Assembly (NCBI RefSeq): GCF_028682175.1
Contig: NZ_JANHKS010000003.1
Coordinates: 62,001-126,000, forward strand
From: Pseudomonas putida
GTDB taxonomy: Bacteria > Pseudomonadota > Gammaproteobacteria > Pseudomonadales > Pseudomonadaceae
Reading direction: 5' to 3'
Length of the DNA: 64,000 nt
Shown here in pieces: positions 52,176 through 60,222 of the stretch. The notes beneath the pieces were generated by a model. That model saw only the letters and a list, made by a program, of their open reading frames with translations, was not told where the DNA came from and made no database searches. The translations under genes were made by a program, and so were the position numbers. Within the stretch, counting starts at the first letter, position 1. The number at the start of each line of letters is the position of its first letter.

Positions 52176-53096
52176 ATGAATCGCAACGACCTGCGCCGCG
52201 TCGACATGAACCTGCTGGTGATCTTCGAAGCCCTGATGTTCGAACGCAACCTGACGCGGGTGGCCGAGAAACTGTTCATGGGCCAGCCGGCGATCAGCGC
52301 GGCCCTGGCGCGGCTGCGCGACCTGTTCGACGACCCGTTGCTGCTGCGCAACGGCCGGGCCATGGAGCCCACCGCGCGGGCGCTGGACATTCTCAAGGAA
52401 CTCAAGCCTGCGCTGGATACCATTTCCGGTGCGGTGAGCCGGGCCAAGGAGTTCGATCCCTCCACCAGTTGCGACATCTTCCGCATCGGGCTCTCGGACG
52501 ACGCCGAGTTCGGTCTGTTTCCGCCGCTGCTGACCCGGCTGCGGGAAGAGGCGCCGGGGATCATCGTGGTGGTGCGTCGGGCCAACTTCCTGTTGATGCC
52601 GGCACTGCTGGCCTCGGGAGAGATTTCGGTCGGCATCAGCTACACCACCGAATTGCCGGCCAACGCCAAGCGCAAGAAACTGCGGGATATCGGCGTCAAG
52701 GTGCTGCGCGGCGACAAGCGTCCGGGCACGCTGACGCTGGATGATTACTGCGCAAGGCCGCACACCATGGTGTCGTTCTCGGGGGACCTCTCGGGCAACA
52801 TCGACCTGGACCTGGCCAAGGTCGGGCGGGCGCGCAAGGTCGTGGTGGCGGTGCCGCAGTTCAGTGGCTTGCGGGCGTTGCTGGCGGGCACGGAGCTGAT
52901 TGCCACGGTCCCGGATTATGCCGCCTGTGCCTTGGTGGAAGGCTGTGCGCTACGCGCTGAAGATCCGCCGTTCGCCATCGAGCCTGCTGAGCTGTCGATG
53001 GTCTGGAGCGGCGTCCACGACAACGATCCGGCCGAACGCTGGTTGCGTTCGCGAATCACCGAATTCATGTCCCAGGAAACCCGGCCAATGCCGTGA
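52176..53096 (+). CDS. LysR-family transcriptional regulator
   Basis: A 306-residue protein. The N-terminal winged helix is MNLLVIFEALMFERNLTRVA and KLFMGQPAISAALARLRDLF, followed by a linker helix and a periplasmic-binding-like effector domain (FRIGLSDDAEFGLFPPLLTR, VGISYTTELP, YCARPHTMVSFSGDLSG). The helix-turn-helix resembles the NodD/LeuO-like branch. It is divergent from the OprD-family porin, its likely target. No sugar, acid or amino-acid ligand can be deduced. Confidence 0.93.
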   Translation: MNRNDLRRVDMNLLVIFEALMFERNLTRVAEKLFMGQPAISAALARLRDLFDDPLLLRNGRAMEPTARALDILKELKPALDTISGAVSRAKEFDPSTSCDIFRIGLSDDAEFGLFPPLLTRLREEAPGIIVVVRRANFLLMPALLASGEISVGISYTTELPANAKRKKLRDIGVKVLRGDKRPGTLTLDDYCARPHTMVSFSGDLSGNIDLDLAKVGRARKVVVAVPQFSGLRALLAGTELIATVPDYAACALVEGCALRAEDPPFAIEPAELSMVWSGVHDNDPAERWLRSRITEFMSQETRPMP

Positions 53097-53118
53097 GCCT
53101 CCCGGCATCCGCTGGGGC

Positions 53119-53235
53119 TTAGATATGTTCGGAAACAGTCGCTGCGTTGACCAGGTCGTACAGGGCAAATGCACGGTTGACCAGGAACACGGTCACGACG
53201 GAGAGGACGGCAGCGTTAATCAGGTGGATAGTCAT
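53119..53235 (-). CDS. Small membrane peptide (38 residues)
   Basis: A short frame encoding MTIHLINAAVLSVVTVFLV followed by NRAFALYDLVNAATVSEHI. Residues ~4-22 form a single hydrophobic helix. AAAGGA lies 8 bp before the ATG. It is convergent with the LysR gene and separated from it by 22 bp. The good ribosome site and helix support a real gene, though the length allows chance. Its function is unknown. Confidence 0.55.
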   Translation of the reverse strand: MTIHLINAAVLSVVTVFLVNRAFALYDLVNAATVSEHI

Positions 53236-53862
53236 GGCGATGGTCCTTTGAGCTGGAATGGGGGATGAGCAAGTGATGGCGTGATGTTACGCGAGCCCCT
53301 GGAAAGCTGAAGACAATCGTCTTTATGGTCGTCATTAACGGTAATGATGGGGGGCTGCAGCGGCTCTGGAACGCACCTCCCGTAGCAGCGCAGCTTGTCG
53401 GCGGGAGCGTATGTCGTTGAGAAACCAGTCGCCTGACACACCGCTCCCGCCGGCAAGCCGTGCTGCTACGGTCCGTGTGACATCAACTATTGTTACCGAA
53501 ACTAAACCAATCGCCCGAACATCAATTAGCGCCAACTTGCACAATCGTGCTTTTCCATGGCGCTCGGCGAACTAATGGCGAACTAGCGGCTCGAAAATCT
53601 TGTGGTGAAAACCCTCCACCACCCGGCGGATTGTCCCGCAATCACGGGCACGAACCGCTCTTTGGGACTACGCTGAACCCGTGCATCCAAACAGCGTTAT
53701 CACCGCGTGCCATTTAGCGTGGTGTGTTAGCGGGTTGGCCGAGTGCGCGACTCAGGGAAGTTATCGTCGTTCGTTGTCAAATAACGGTCTTTCATTGGTT
53801 CAGGAAAGCAACCCCGGGCATTTCGCTCGCATCAACCGACATGACATCTGGAGCAATCGGTT
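53236..53862. other. Long intergenic region before the repeat protein gene
   Basis: About 630 bp without a convincing gene. It holds the REP pair at 53379-53471 and a lower-GC stretch (~53480-53620) with two direct copies of GGCGAACTA spaced 11 bp (53566-53574 and 53577-53585), which could be a protein-binding site. The segment before 53863 presumably carries the promoter and leader of the repeat-protein gene; GGAG at ~53850 is its likely ribosome site. Confidence 0.6.
53379..53471. repeat. REP hairpin
   Basis: Inverted pair of the GTAGCAGCNCNGCTTG element with a ~35-bp loop; the same pairing as at 190-286. Confidence 0.85.
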
Positions 53863-54804
53863 ATGAAGAGACAATTGATTATGGGCCTGACGGTTTCCGT
53901 GCTGGCTCTGGGTGTGTCCGCTGCATGCGCGGCCGACGAAGTGAAGGACAGCAAGACTGTCGCCGAGTACGGTTCGGAGAAAGTCGGACCGAACCGGACG
54001 GCATCCGACGGTGCGGACCATGTCGGCGCCAACGCAACGGCCTCCGATGGCGCGGATAATGTTGGTGCCAACCGCATGGCCTCGGACGGCGCGGATAATG
54101 TTGGTGCCAACCGCATGGCCTCGGACGGCGCGGATAATGTTGGTGCCAATCGCATGGCTGCTGACGGCGCGGATAAAGTCGGTGCCAATCGCGTTGCTTC
54201 TGATGGCGCAGACAAGGTCGGCGCCAATCGTGTAGCGGCTGATGGCGCGGATAAGGTCGGTGCCAATCGTGTGGCTGCCGATGGCGCAGACAAGGTCGGC
54301 GCCAATCGTGTAGCGGCTGATGGCGCAGATAAGGTCGGCGCCAATCGTGTAGCGGCTGATGGCGCAGATAAGGTCGGCGCCAATCGTGTAGCGGCCGATG
54401 GCGCAGACAAGGTCGGTGCCAATCGCGTTGCAGCCGATGGCGCAGACAAGGTCGGTGCCAACCGCGTGGCAGCCGATGGCGCAGACAAGGTCGGTGCCAA
54501 TCGCGTTGCAGCCGATGGCGCAGACAAGGTCGGTGCCAACCGCGTGGCAGCCGATGGCGCAGACAAGGTCGGTGCCAATCGCGTAGCAGCTGATGGCGCA
54601 GACAGAGTCGGTGCCAATCGCGTAGCGGCCGACGGTGCCGATCACGTAGGTGCCAATTCGGTCGCTGCCAATGGCCAACCCGAGCGCGGCCTGGCCTCCG
54701 ATGGCTCCGACAAGACAGGCGCCAATCGCACCGCCAACCAACTGGACCACATGAACTTCCGTGAAGTGGCCGGTGAGATGGATTACGACAGACTCACCAA
54801 GTAA
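53863..54804 (+). CDS. Secreted protein of 17 tandem 13-residue repeats
   Basis: A 313-residue exported protein. The signal peptide ends near AACAADE. A short lead-in contains one diverged repeat. Then come 17 uninterrupted copies of a 13-residue unit, consensus GADKVGANRVAAD; the first copies read GADNVGANRMASD. A tail follows (NGQPERGLASDGSDKTGANR and LDHMNFREVAGEMDYDRLTK). The unit alternates Asp and Lys/Arg with Gly-Ala-Asn turns, which could form a beta-solenoid or bind a polyanion or cations. No cysteine is in the repeats. Similar repeat proteins occur in pseudomonads but I know of no proven function. It is a single-gene unit with a strong terminator after it. Confidence 0.85.
   Translation: MKRQLIMGLTVSVLALGVSAACAADEVKDSKTVAEYGSEKVGPNRTASDGADHVGANATASDGADNVGANRMASDGADNVGANRMASDGADNVGANRMAADGADKVGANRVASDGADKVGANRVAADGADKVGANRVAADGADKVGANRVAADGADKVGANRVAADGADKVGANRVAADGADKVGANRVAADGADKVGANRVAADGADKVGANRVAADGADKVGANRVAADGADKVGANRVAADGADRVGANRVAADGADHVGANSVAANGQPERGLASDGSDKTGANRTANQLDHMNFREVAGEMDYDRLTK
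54010..54672 (+). repeat. 39-bp tandem repeat array (17 copies) within the gene
   Basis: Seventeen in-frame 39-bp units. Some are identical at DNA level, and a 78-bp two-unit block is perfectly duplicated (54421-54498 and 54499-54576), showing recent expansion. Copy number is likely to vary between strains. Confidence 0.93.
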
Positions 54805-54822
54805 TCACCTCAAGCAAACCAG

Positions 54823-54860
54823 CGGTCATCCCGGATTCTGTCGGGGTGACCGTTTTTTTT
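54823..54860 (+). terminator. Terminator of the repeat-protein gene
   Basis: Stem CGGTCATCCC / GGGGTGACCG with a ~11-base loop, then eight T, 18 bp after the stop. Confidence 0.93.
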
Positions 54861-54958
54861 GCACGGTAGAAGGGCTGGCGGATGATTGACGTCAAAGTGA
54901 TGGCTGTTTACTATCGCCGCCATTGAATGATGTCACTGCGCCACTGCAAGGATGCTTC

Positions 54959-55444
54959 GTGAATCCCTCCAGCTCAACATCTGCTTCGACCTTGTCCGCC
55001 GGTATGAGCGGGCATCCAGCCAAGGCTTTCCGGTTGAAACAGATTCTGCTCATTACGTTTCTGGTACTCATGACAGTGCCAGCAGGAAAGGTGCTTTTTT
55101 CCTGGCGCCTGGACCCGAGCACCCAGGAAAAACTCGAACGGGCGGTTCAGGTTCTGAACAAGAACGCGCCCATGATGCTCGATGAAGTCACCCGCCTGGA
55201 CGGCGCTGACCTCGTCGAAGGGCAGCAGATCGAGATGCGCTTTGCCCTGCCGGACGACGTGGTTCCAACGGACTATCGCGGGCAGTTCGAGCAGGTGATG
55301 CGCAAGTCGGTGTTGGGCAATGCCTGCAGCACGGCGTTGTATCTCGATTTGCTCAAAGGCGGCGCCCGGATCGGTTACTCCTACCGGGATTCGACCGGCG
55401 AGGTGGTTTCTCACTTCCAGGTCACCCGCGCCGATTGCCTGTAG
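54959..55444 (+). CDS. Membrane-anchored protein of unknown function
   Basis: A 161-residue protein. A GTG at 54959 with AAGGA six bases upstream is the most likely start; an upstream TTG has no ribosome site. A Ser/Thr-rich N-terminus (~20 residues) precedes one membrane helix (LKQILLITFLVLMTVPAGK). The remaining ~110 residues are outside or inside the membrane and hold a DEVTRLDGADLVEGQQIEMR stretch and two Cys (GNACSTA and the penultimate residue), which may pair. I do not recognise the family. Confidence 0.75.
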   Translation: MNPSSSTSASTLSAGMSGHPAKAFRLKQILLITFLVLMTVPAGKVLFSWRLDPSTQEKLERAVQVLNKNAPMMLDEVTRLDGADLVEGQQIEMRFALPDDVVPTDYRGQFEQVMRKSVLGNACSTALYLDLLKGGARIGYSYRDSTGEVVSHFQVTRADCL

Positions 55445-55509
55445 CGCTCAGGCAACACCGTATCGAAGTGGTCGGCAGGTCGTCTGCCGTGCTTTCAAAT
55501 GAGGAAGTC

Positions 55510-56058
55510 ATGTACAAAGCGATAGGAAGTCTGACGCTGCTCGGGGCTGTTTTGCTGGCCGGGTGCACAACGCCGCTGGACAAGGCAACCGTATATTACG
55601 ATCGCGCAGGCTATGCGGCTCAGGTGGCCAGCCAGAATCCTGAAATTGTCAAACCGGTCCTCCAGCATGGTCGCTGCAACGTGGTGGTCGCAACACCGGG
55701 CTCGAATGTCGGCGGGATGAGTTTCTGCACCTATGCGCTTACCGACGATGGCTTGTCGGTGTTGGGCTGGGATGCCAAGACCCTGCATTACACCGAGATC
55801 GTCCAGCTCAAATGGACGGACCTGAAGGCCGTCAGCCTGGAAAACTTCGGCCTGACCCGGCAGGTGCAGTTCGTCGAGGCGCAGCGCCAGACCGGGCTCA
55901 GCGCGATCATCGACGATGGTGGCTATGTCGACCGCGATTCGACCCAGAAGCTGTTCGATTACGCCAAGGGCAAGGGCATCCACATCGTCGAGGCCGATGG
56001 CCTGATGAAGGGGCCTCAGGCCCCGACGACCTTCGTCCCCATCATCATTCCACGCTAG
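55510..56058 (+). CDS. Lipoprotein of unknown function
   Basis: A 182-residue protein with a clear lipobox (LLAGC, Cys19). The mature part is a small alpha/beta domain with VVVATPGSNVGGMSFCTYAL, ILQ-free strands, VQLKWTDLKAVSLENFG and KLFDYAKGKGIHIVEAD. GAGGAAGTC precedes the ATG. It lies 65 bp after the previous small membrane protein gene and may share its transcript. No residue after the lipid Cys signals inner-membrane retention, so an outer-membrane location is likely. Role unknown. Confidence 0.85.
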   Translation: MYKAIGSLTLLGAVLLAGCTTPLDKATVYYDRAGYAAQVASQNPEIVKPVLQHGRCNVVVATPGSNVGGMSFCTYALTDDGLSVLGWDAKTLHYTEIVQLKWTDLKAVSLENFGLTRQVQFVEAQRQTGLSAIIDDGGYVDRDSTQKLFDYAKGKGIHIVEADGLMKGPQAPTTFVPIIIPR

Positions 56059-56095
56059 GTCCAGGCCTGGGCCTGTCGGCGGGCAGCGATGGCCT

Positions 56096-56986
56096 TCACA
56101 CAGCCTCGTCAGCGGACCGGGGCTGTCCCACCGTTTTCTGTACCAGCTCGATGAACGCGTTGAGCGCCGGGGTGCGCACGCCCCGGCGCCAGGTCAGCCA
56201 GATATTGAGGTAGCGAAACGCCTCGCTGAGCGGATAGGCGTTGACGTTGCGGCAACCGGGCATGCTTTCGAGCATGCTGCGCGGCACCATCGCCACCCCG
56301 GCACCTGCGGTGACGCAAGCGAGCATGCCGTGGTAGGACTCCATCTCGAAGATCTTGCCGGGGGTCGCCATGTCGGCCTTGAACCACTCCTCGAAGTGCC
56401 GCCGGTAGGAGCAGTTCTGGCGGAAGGCGTAGACCGTCTTGCTGCTGACGTCCCGGGCGCGGCTCACCGGCTCGTGGGTAGCCGCAGTAATCAGCAGCAT
56501 TTCTTCCTCGAACAGCTTGATGCCTTCCAGTTCCGGGTGGCGCAGCGGGCCGTCGACGAACGCCGCGCTCAACCTACCCGACAGCACGCCATCGATCATG
56601 TCGCCCGAAGGGCCCGTGGACAAATCCAGCTCGACCTTGGGGTAATGCTGGTGGAAGTCGGCGAGCAGGGAAGGGATGCGCACCGCCGCCGTGCTTTCCA
56701 TCGACCCCAGGGAGAATACGCCCTGGGGCTCAGTGCCGGAAGTGGCCTGGCGGGCTTCTTCCACCAGCTCCAGGATGCGCTTGGTGTAGTCCAGAAAGGT
56801 CCATCCGGTGGCCGAGAGGCGCAGACGCAGTTTCTCGCGGATGAACAGATCCACCCCCAGTTCCTGTTCCAGTTGCTTGATGCGCGTGGTCAGGTTGGAG
56901 GGTACGCGGTGCAGGCGCTGGGCGGCGGCGGTGATGCTGCCTTCTTCGGCGATGGCCTTGAACAGTTCGAGTTGGGTCAGGTCCAT
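56096..56986 (-). CDS. ptrR: LysR-family regulator, PtrR-like
   Basis: A 296-residue regulator. The helix-turn-helix ([40 protein letters not shown]) and the effector domain ([40 protein letters not shown]) match the E. coli YneJ/PtrR type. As in E. coli, the gene is divergent from a sad-like succinate-semialdehyde dehydrogenase gene, whose expression PtrR controls in putrescine/GABA degradation. The inverted repeat at 57028-57046 is a likely operator. Confidence 0.88.
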   Translation of the reverse strand: MDLTQLELFKAIAEEGSITAAAQRLHRVPSNLTTRIKQLEQELGVDLFIREKLRLRLSATGWTFLDYTKRILELVEEARQATSGTEPQGVFSLGSMESTAAVRIPSLLADFHQHYPKVELDLSTGPSGDMIDGVLSGRLSAAFVDGPLRHPELEGIKLFEEEMLLITAATHEPVSRARDVSSKTVYAFRQNCSYRRHFEEWFKADMATPGKIFEMESYHGMLACVTAGAGVAMVPRSMLESMPGCRNVNAYPLSEAFRYLNIWLTWRRGVRTPALNAFIELVQKTVGQPRSADEAV

Positions 56987-57027
56987 GGGCGTCTCGTGTT
57001 CTTTCTCGATTAGAGAATGTATTTTTG

Positions 57028-57046
57028 ATAATTATTCATTATCACA
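57028..57046. promoter_or_regulatory. Probable PtrR operator
   Basis: TGATAAT-TATTC-ATTATCA is a perfect 7-bp inverted repeat with the T-N11-A core of LysR sites, in the AT-rich stretch between ptrR and sad, 42 bp from the regulator start. Confidence 0.6.
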
Positions 57047-57138
57047 AATTTCAGCGAGAGATTATCGTGGCCCCAAGACTTCAGCAACGGGCGTCTGCCC
57101 GGCGGCGAAGGTCAACCGTCATCAGGAGGCTTTTGATT

Positions 57139-58530
57139 ATGTCGAAACACGCATCCCCCACCCACGCCATCTCCTTGAACCCTGCCACCGGCGAGGTGTT
57201 TGCCGAGTATCCGTTCGAAAGCGCAGCCGATCTTGAGCAAACCCTCAGCCGCTCCGCCGCCGCCTTCAAGGCCTGGCGCAAGGAGCCTGTGAGCGTGCGC
57301 GCCGAGCAACTGCGCAAGGTCGCCAAGGCGCTGCGCCAGAATGCCGAAGCGCTGGCGCAGATGATGACCGCTGAAATGGGCAAGCCGATTGTCCAGGCCC
57401 GTGGCGAAGTCGAAAAAACCGCAGCCACCTGCGACTGGTACGCCGAACACGGCCCGGCCATGCTGGCGCCGGAAAAGACTCCGGTGGAAAACGACAAGGC
57501 CTACATCGATTACCTGCCGCTGGGTCCGATCCTGACCGTCATGCCGTGGAACTTCCCGATCTGGCAGGTGATGCGCGGCGCGATTCCGATGATCCTGGCG
57601 GGCAACACCTACGTGCTCAAGCACGCGCCGAACGTCATGGGCAGTGCTTATCTGCTGCGTGATGCCTGGGCTGAGGCCGGCTTGCCGGAGGGCGTGTTCG
57701 AGGTCATCAACGTCACCAATGAAGGCGTTTCCAGTGCCATCGCCGATCCGCGCATCGCAGCGGTCGCGGTCACCGGCAGCGTGCGTGCAGGCTCGGCGAT
57801 TGCTGCGCAGGCCGGTGCGGCGCTGAAGAAATGCGTGCTGGAACTGGGCGGCTCCGATCCGTTCATCGTACTGGCCGATGCTGACCTCGACGAGGCCGTG
57901 AAGGCTGCTGCGGTCGGCCGTTACCAGAACAGCGGGCAGATCTGCGTGGCCGCCAAGCGGATCATCGTCGAAGAAAGCGTGCTCCCGGCCTTCACCGAGA
58001 AGTTCGTGGCGGCGGTCAAGGCGCTGAAAATGGGCGATCCGACTGTGGACGAGAATTACATCGGCCCGATGGCCCGTTATGACCTGCGGGACGAGCTGCA
58101 CGACCAGGTGCAGAAGACCCTCGGCGAAGGCGCCACCCTGCTGTTGGGCGGCGACAAGCTGGCGGGCGAGGGTAACTACTATCCGCCGACCATCCTGGCC
58201 AACGTCCGCCCGGGCATGACCTCCTTCAAGGAAGAGCTGTTTGGCCCGGTGGCGTCCCTGATCGTTGCCCGTGATGCCGACCACGCGGTGGAACTGGCCA
58301 ACGACAGCGAGTTCGGCCTGGCTGGCAGCGTCTGGACTGCCGATGTGGAGCTGGCGCGTGACATCGCTGCGCGTCTGGAGACCGGCGGCGTGTTCATCAA
58401 TGGCTACACCGCCTCCGATGCCCGCGTGCCGATTGGCGGCGTGAAGAAGAGCGGTTTCGGTCGCGAGCTGTCGCACTTCGGCATCCGCGAGTTCTGCAAC
58501 GCGCAAACCGTGTGGCTGGATCGCCGCTAA
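57139..58530 (+). CDS. sad: NAD-type succinate-semialdehyde dehydrogenase Sad
   Basis: A 463-residue aldehyde dehydrogenase, equal in size to E. coli Sad (YneI). Motifs: cofactor site ILTVMPWNFPIWQVMRGAIP, VTGSVRAGSAIAAQAG, catalytic Glu in LELGGSDPFIV, catalytic Cys269 in NSGQICVAAKRI, and EELFGPVASLIVA. It oxidises succinate semialdehyde to succinate in the GABA/putrescine pathway. AGGAGG lies 9 bp before ATG 57139. Divergent from ptrR, its likely regulator. Confidence 0.92.
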   Translation: MSKHASPTHAISLNPATGEVFAEYPFESAADLEQTLSRSAAAFKAWRKEPVSVRAEQLRKVAKALRQNAEALAQMMTAEMGKPIVQARGEVEKTAATCDWYAEHGPAMLAPEKTPVENDKAYIDYLPLGPILTVMPWNFPIWQVMRGAIPMILAGNTYVLKHAPNVMGSAYLLRDAWAEAGLPEGVFEVINVTNEGVSSAIADPRIAAVAVTGSVRAGSAIAAQAGAALKKCVLELGGSDPFIVLADADLDEAVKAAAVGRYQNSGQICVAAKRIIVEESVLPAFTEKFVAAVKALKMGDPTVDENYIGPMARYDLRDELHDQVQKTLGEGATLLLGGDKLAGEGNYYPPTILANVRPGMTSFKEELFGPVASLIVARDADHAVELANDSEFGLAGSVWTADVELARDIAARLETGGVFINGYTASDARVPIGGVKKSGFGRELSHFGIREFCNAQTVWLDRR

Positions 58531-58547
58531 TCCTGTCTGATTCAGGC

Positions 58548-58606
58548 TCGTAGCAGCACGGCTTGCCGGCGGGGCGATCTAAAAATCACCGCCGCCGGCA
58601 GGCCTT
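58548..58606. repeat. REP hairpin
   Basis: GTAGCAGCACGGCTTGCCGG with a diverged inverted partner (CCGCCGGCAGGCC), between sad and the MFS gene. Confidence 0.75.
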
Positions 58607-58794
58607 GGCCACATCAATACCCCTTGCCCACGCCGACTATCGGCTTGCCGACCGATGTGTCGAAATTCTTCCTGCCGGCGTCTTCAACAGCGCCATCTTG
58701 CCCGCTAAGATGCGCGCCCTGCGTTGCCCGCTGCACAATTCCAATAAAGCCCCCGCCAGCAACGATACCTTTCTGTTTGTCCACTGAGGTCGTT

Positions 58795-60069
58795 ATGTCT
58801 GTGCAATTGCTGTCCATGGCGCTGGCTCCGCTATTGGGTCTGTTTATCATGAGCATCAGCAGCGCGCTGATGTCGTCGCTGACGACATTGCGCCTGGATG
58901 CCATGGGTTTCTCCGCGACGATGGTAGGGGTGGTGTCGTCGGCTTATTTCATCGGCCTGACCCTGGGCTCGATCTTCAACGAGCGTCTGATTTCCCGCAT
59001 TGGCCATATTCGTGCCTACAGCTGCTTCGCCGCGCTGATCGCGGTGACCATTTCGCTGCAAGGCCTGTGCAGCGATCCGTGGATCTGGTCGGCCCTGCGC
59101 CTGATCAACGGCTGGGCCATCGTCGGTGTGTACCTGGTGGTGGAAAGCTGGCTGCTGCTGGTGGCTGAACCGAAAATTCGCGGGCGCCTGCTGGCGCTGT
59201 ACATGATCGCCCTCTACAGCGCGGGCCTGCTGGGGCAATTGAGCCTGGGCACGGTGATGGGGGCGGGGCAGGATGTGCCGTTTACCATTGCGGCCATGCT
59301 GGCTTCGCTGTCGCTGGTGCCGATCGTGATGATTCCCAAGGTCACGCCGCTGGTGGAGCGCGCCGAGCCGTTGCATCCGGGCAAATTGCTGCGCATCACG
59401 CCGACCGGGGTCATGGGCTGCTTTGGTTCGGGCGTGGCCATTGCGGCGGTTTACACCTTGCTGCCGCTGTACCTGCAGAAGGTGGGGCTGAACGTGACGG
59501 AAGTCGGGCACATGATGGCTGCAGTGATTTTCGGCGCCATGGTGCTGCAATATCCGGTCGGGCGCTGGTCGGACCGCAAGGACCGCCAGACCGTGCTCAT
59601 CATCCTGGGCGCAGCGTGCGCGGTGCTGTCGGTTGCCGCTGTGCTGTTGCCGCCTTCGGGCTGGCCGATGGTGCTGGTGATGTTCCTGCTCGGTGGCGGG
59701 GTGTTCGCGGTGTATCCAGTGGCGGTCAGTCATGCTGCCGACAGCGCGCCGGATGGCGCCCTGGTGCGGATGATCCAGGGCCTGCTGCTGATCAACTCGC
59801 TGGGTTCGGCGGTAAGCCCGATGGCGATTTCCCCGGTCATGACCTGGGCAGGGCCGTCAGGGCTGTTCTGGGCGTTTGCGGTCATCAACCTGGGGATGGT
59901 GGCGTTCTTCGTCTGGCGTCGTCGCGCGCACCCGGTGCCGGTGGCGTCCGCGCCGTTTGCCGCCGCCGCGCAGTATTCCGCGACCGGCGTCGAGTTGCGC
60001 ATGACCGAGGACCTGGCCCATGCGGTGCAGGCCCATGAGGCCGATGAAGAGATGGCGAAGGCGGGGTAA
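58795..60069 (+). CDS. MFS transporter, YcaD-like
   Basis: A 424-residue permease with 12 predicted helices. Motifs: LTTLRLDAMGFSATMVGVVS, GSIFNERLISRIGHIRAYS (loop 2-3 motif), NGWAIVGVYLVVESWLL and GRWSDRKDRQTVLI (second loop motif). The C-terminal ~45 residues are a soluble acidic tail (EADEEMAKAG). The family is close to E. coli YcaD, substrate unknown. ATG 58795 has GAGGTCG upstream. A REP separates it from sad, so co-transcription is uncertain. Confidence 0.9.
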   Translation: MSVQLLSMALAPLLGLFIMSISSALMSSLTTLRLDAMGFSATMVGVVSSAYFIGLTLGSIFNERLISRIGHIRAYSCFAALIAVTISLQGLCSDPWIWSALRLINGWAIVGVYLVVESWLLLVAEPKIRGRLLALYMIALYSAGLLGQLSLGTVMGAGQDVPFTIAAMLASLSLVPIVMIPKVTPLVERAEPLHPGKLLRITPTGVMGCFGSGVAIAAVYTLLPLYLQKVGLNVTEVGHMMAAVIFGAMVLQYPVGRWSDRKDRQTVLIILGAACAVLSVAAVLLPPSGWPMVLVMFLLGGGVFAVYPVAVSHAADSAPDGALVRMIQGLLLINSLGSAVSPMAISPVMTWAGPSGLFWAFAVINLGMVAFFVWRRRAHPVPVASAPFAAAAQYSATGVELRMTEDLAHAVQAHEADEEMAKAG

Positions 60070-60096
60070 GGCGGCAGCCCGTATCGATCCTGACGC

Positions 60097-60213
60097 CGCC
60101 CCCGCCGGCAAGCCGTGCTGCTACGGACTGTGGTGCGGCGAATCGTTCTGTAGGAGCGCGCTTGCCCGCGACGGCGATCTCGATACCGCCGCGGCAAGCT
60201 GGACTGCTACGGT
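60097..60213. repeat. REP cluster
   Basis: Three elements: GTAGCAGC-type (inverted) at ~60100, GTAGGAGCGC-type at ~60151 and a third, diverged copy ending CTGCTACGG near 60212. They lie between two convergent genes. Confidence 0.82.
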
Positions 60214-60222
60214 CAATCGAGA

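Noticed and set aside
50579..53096. Operon of AraC regulator, OprD porin and LysR regulator
   Set aside because: The porin gene is on the opposite strand from both regulators, so there is no shared transcript; only divergent control by LysR is plausible.
53733..53765. Serine-tRNA-like start (GTTGGCCGAGTG)
   Set aside because: Only a short resemblance to a D-arm region; no anticodon arm, T-arm or acceptor pairing follows.
54010..54672. CRISPR-like array
   Set aside because: The 39-bp units are contiguous with no unique spacers and lie within a coding frame; no cas genes are near.
53832..54750. Antisense and shifted frames with perfect repeats across the 39-bp array
   Set aside because: Any frame through a 39-bp repeat is itself repetitive. 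Only the plus-strand frame at 53863 has a signal peptide, a terminator and non-repeat ends.
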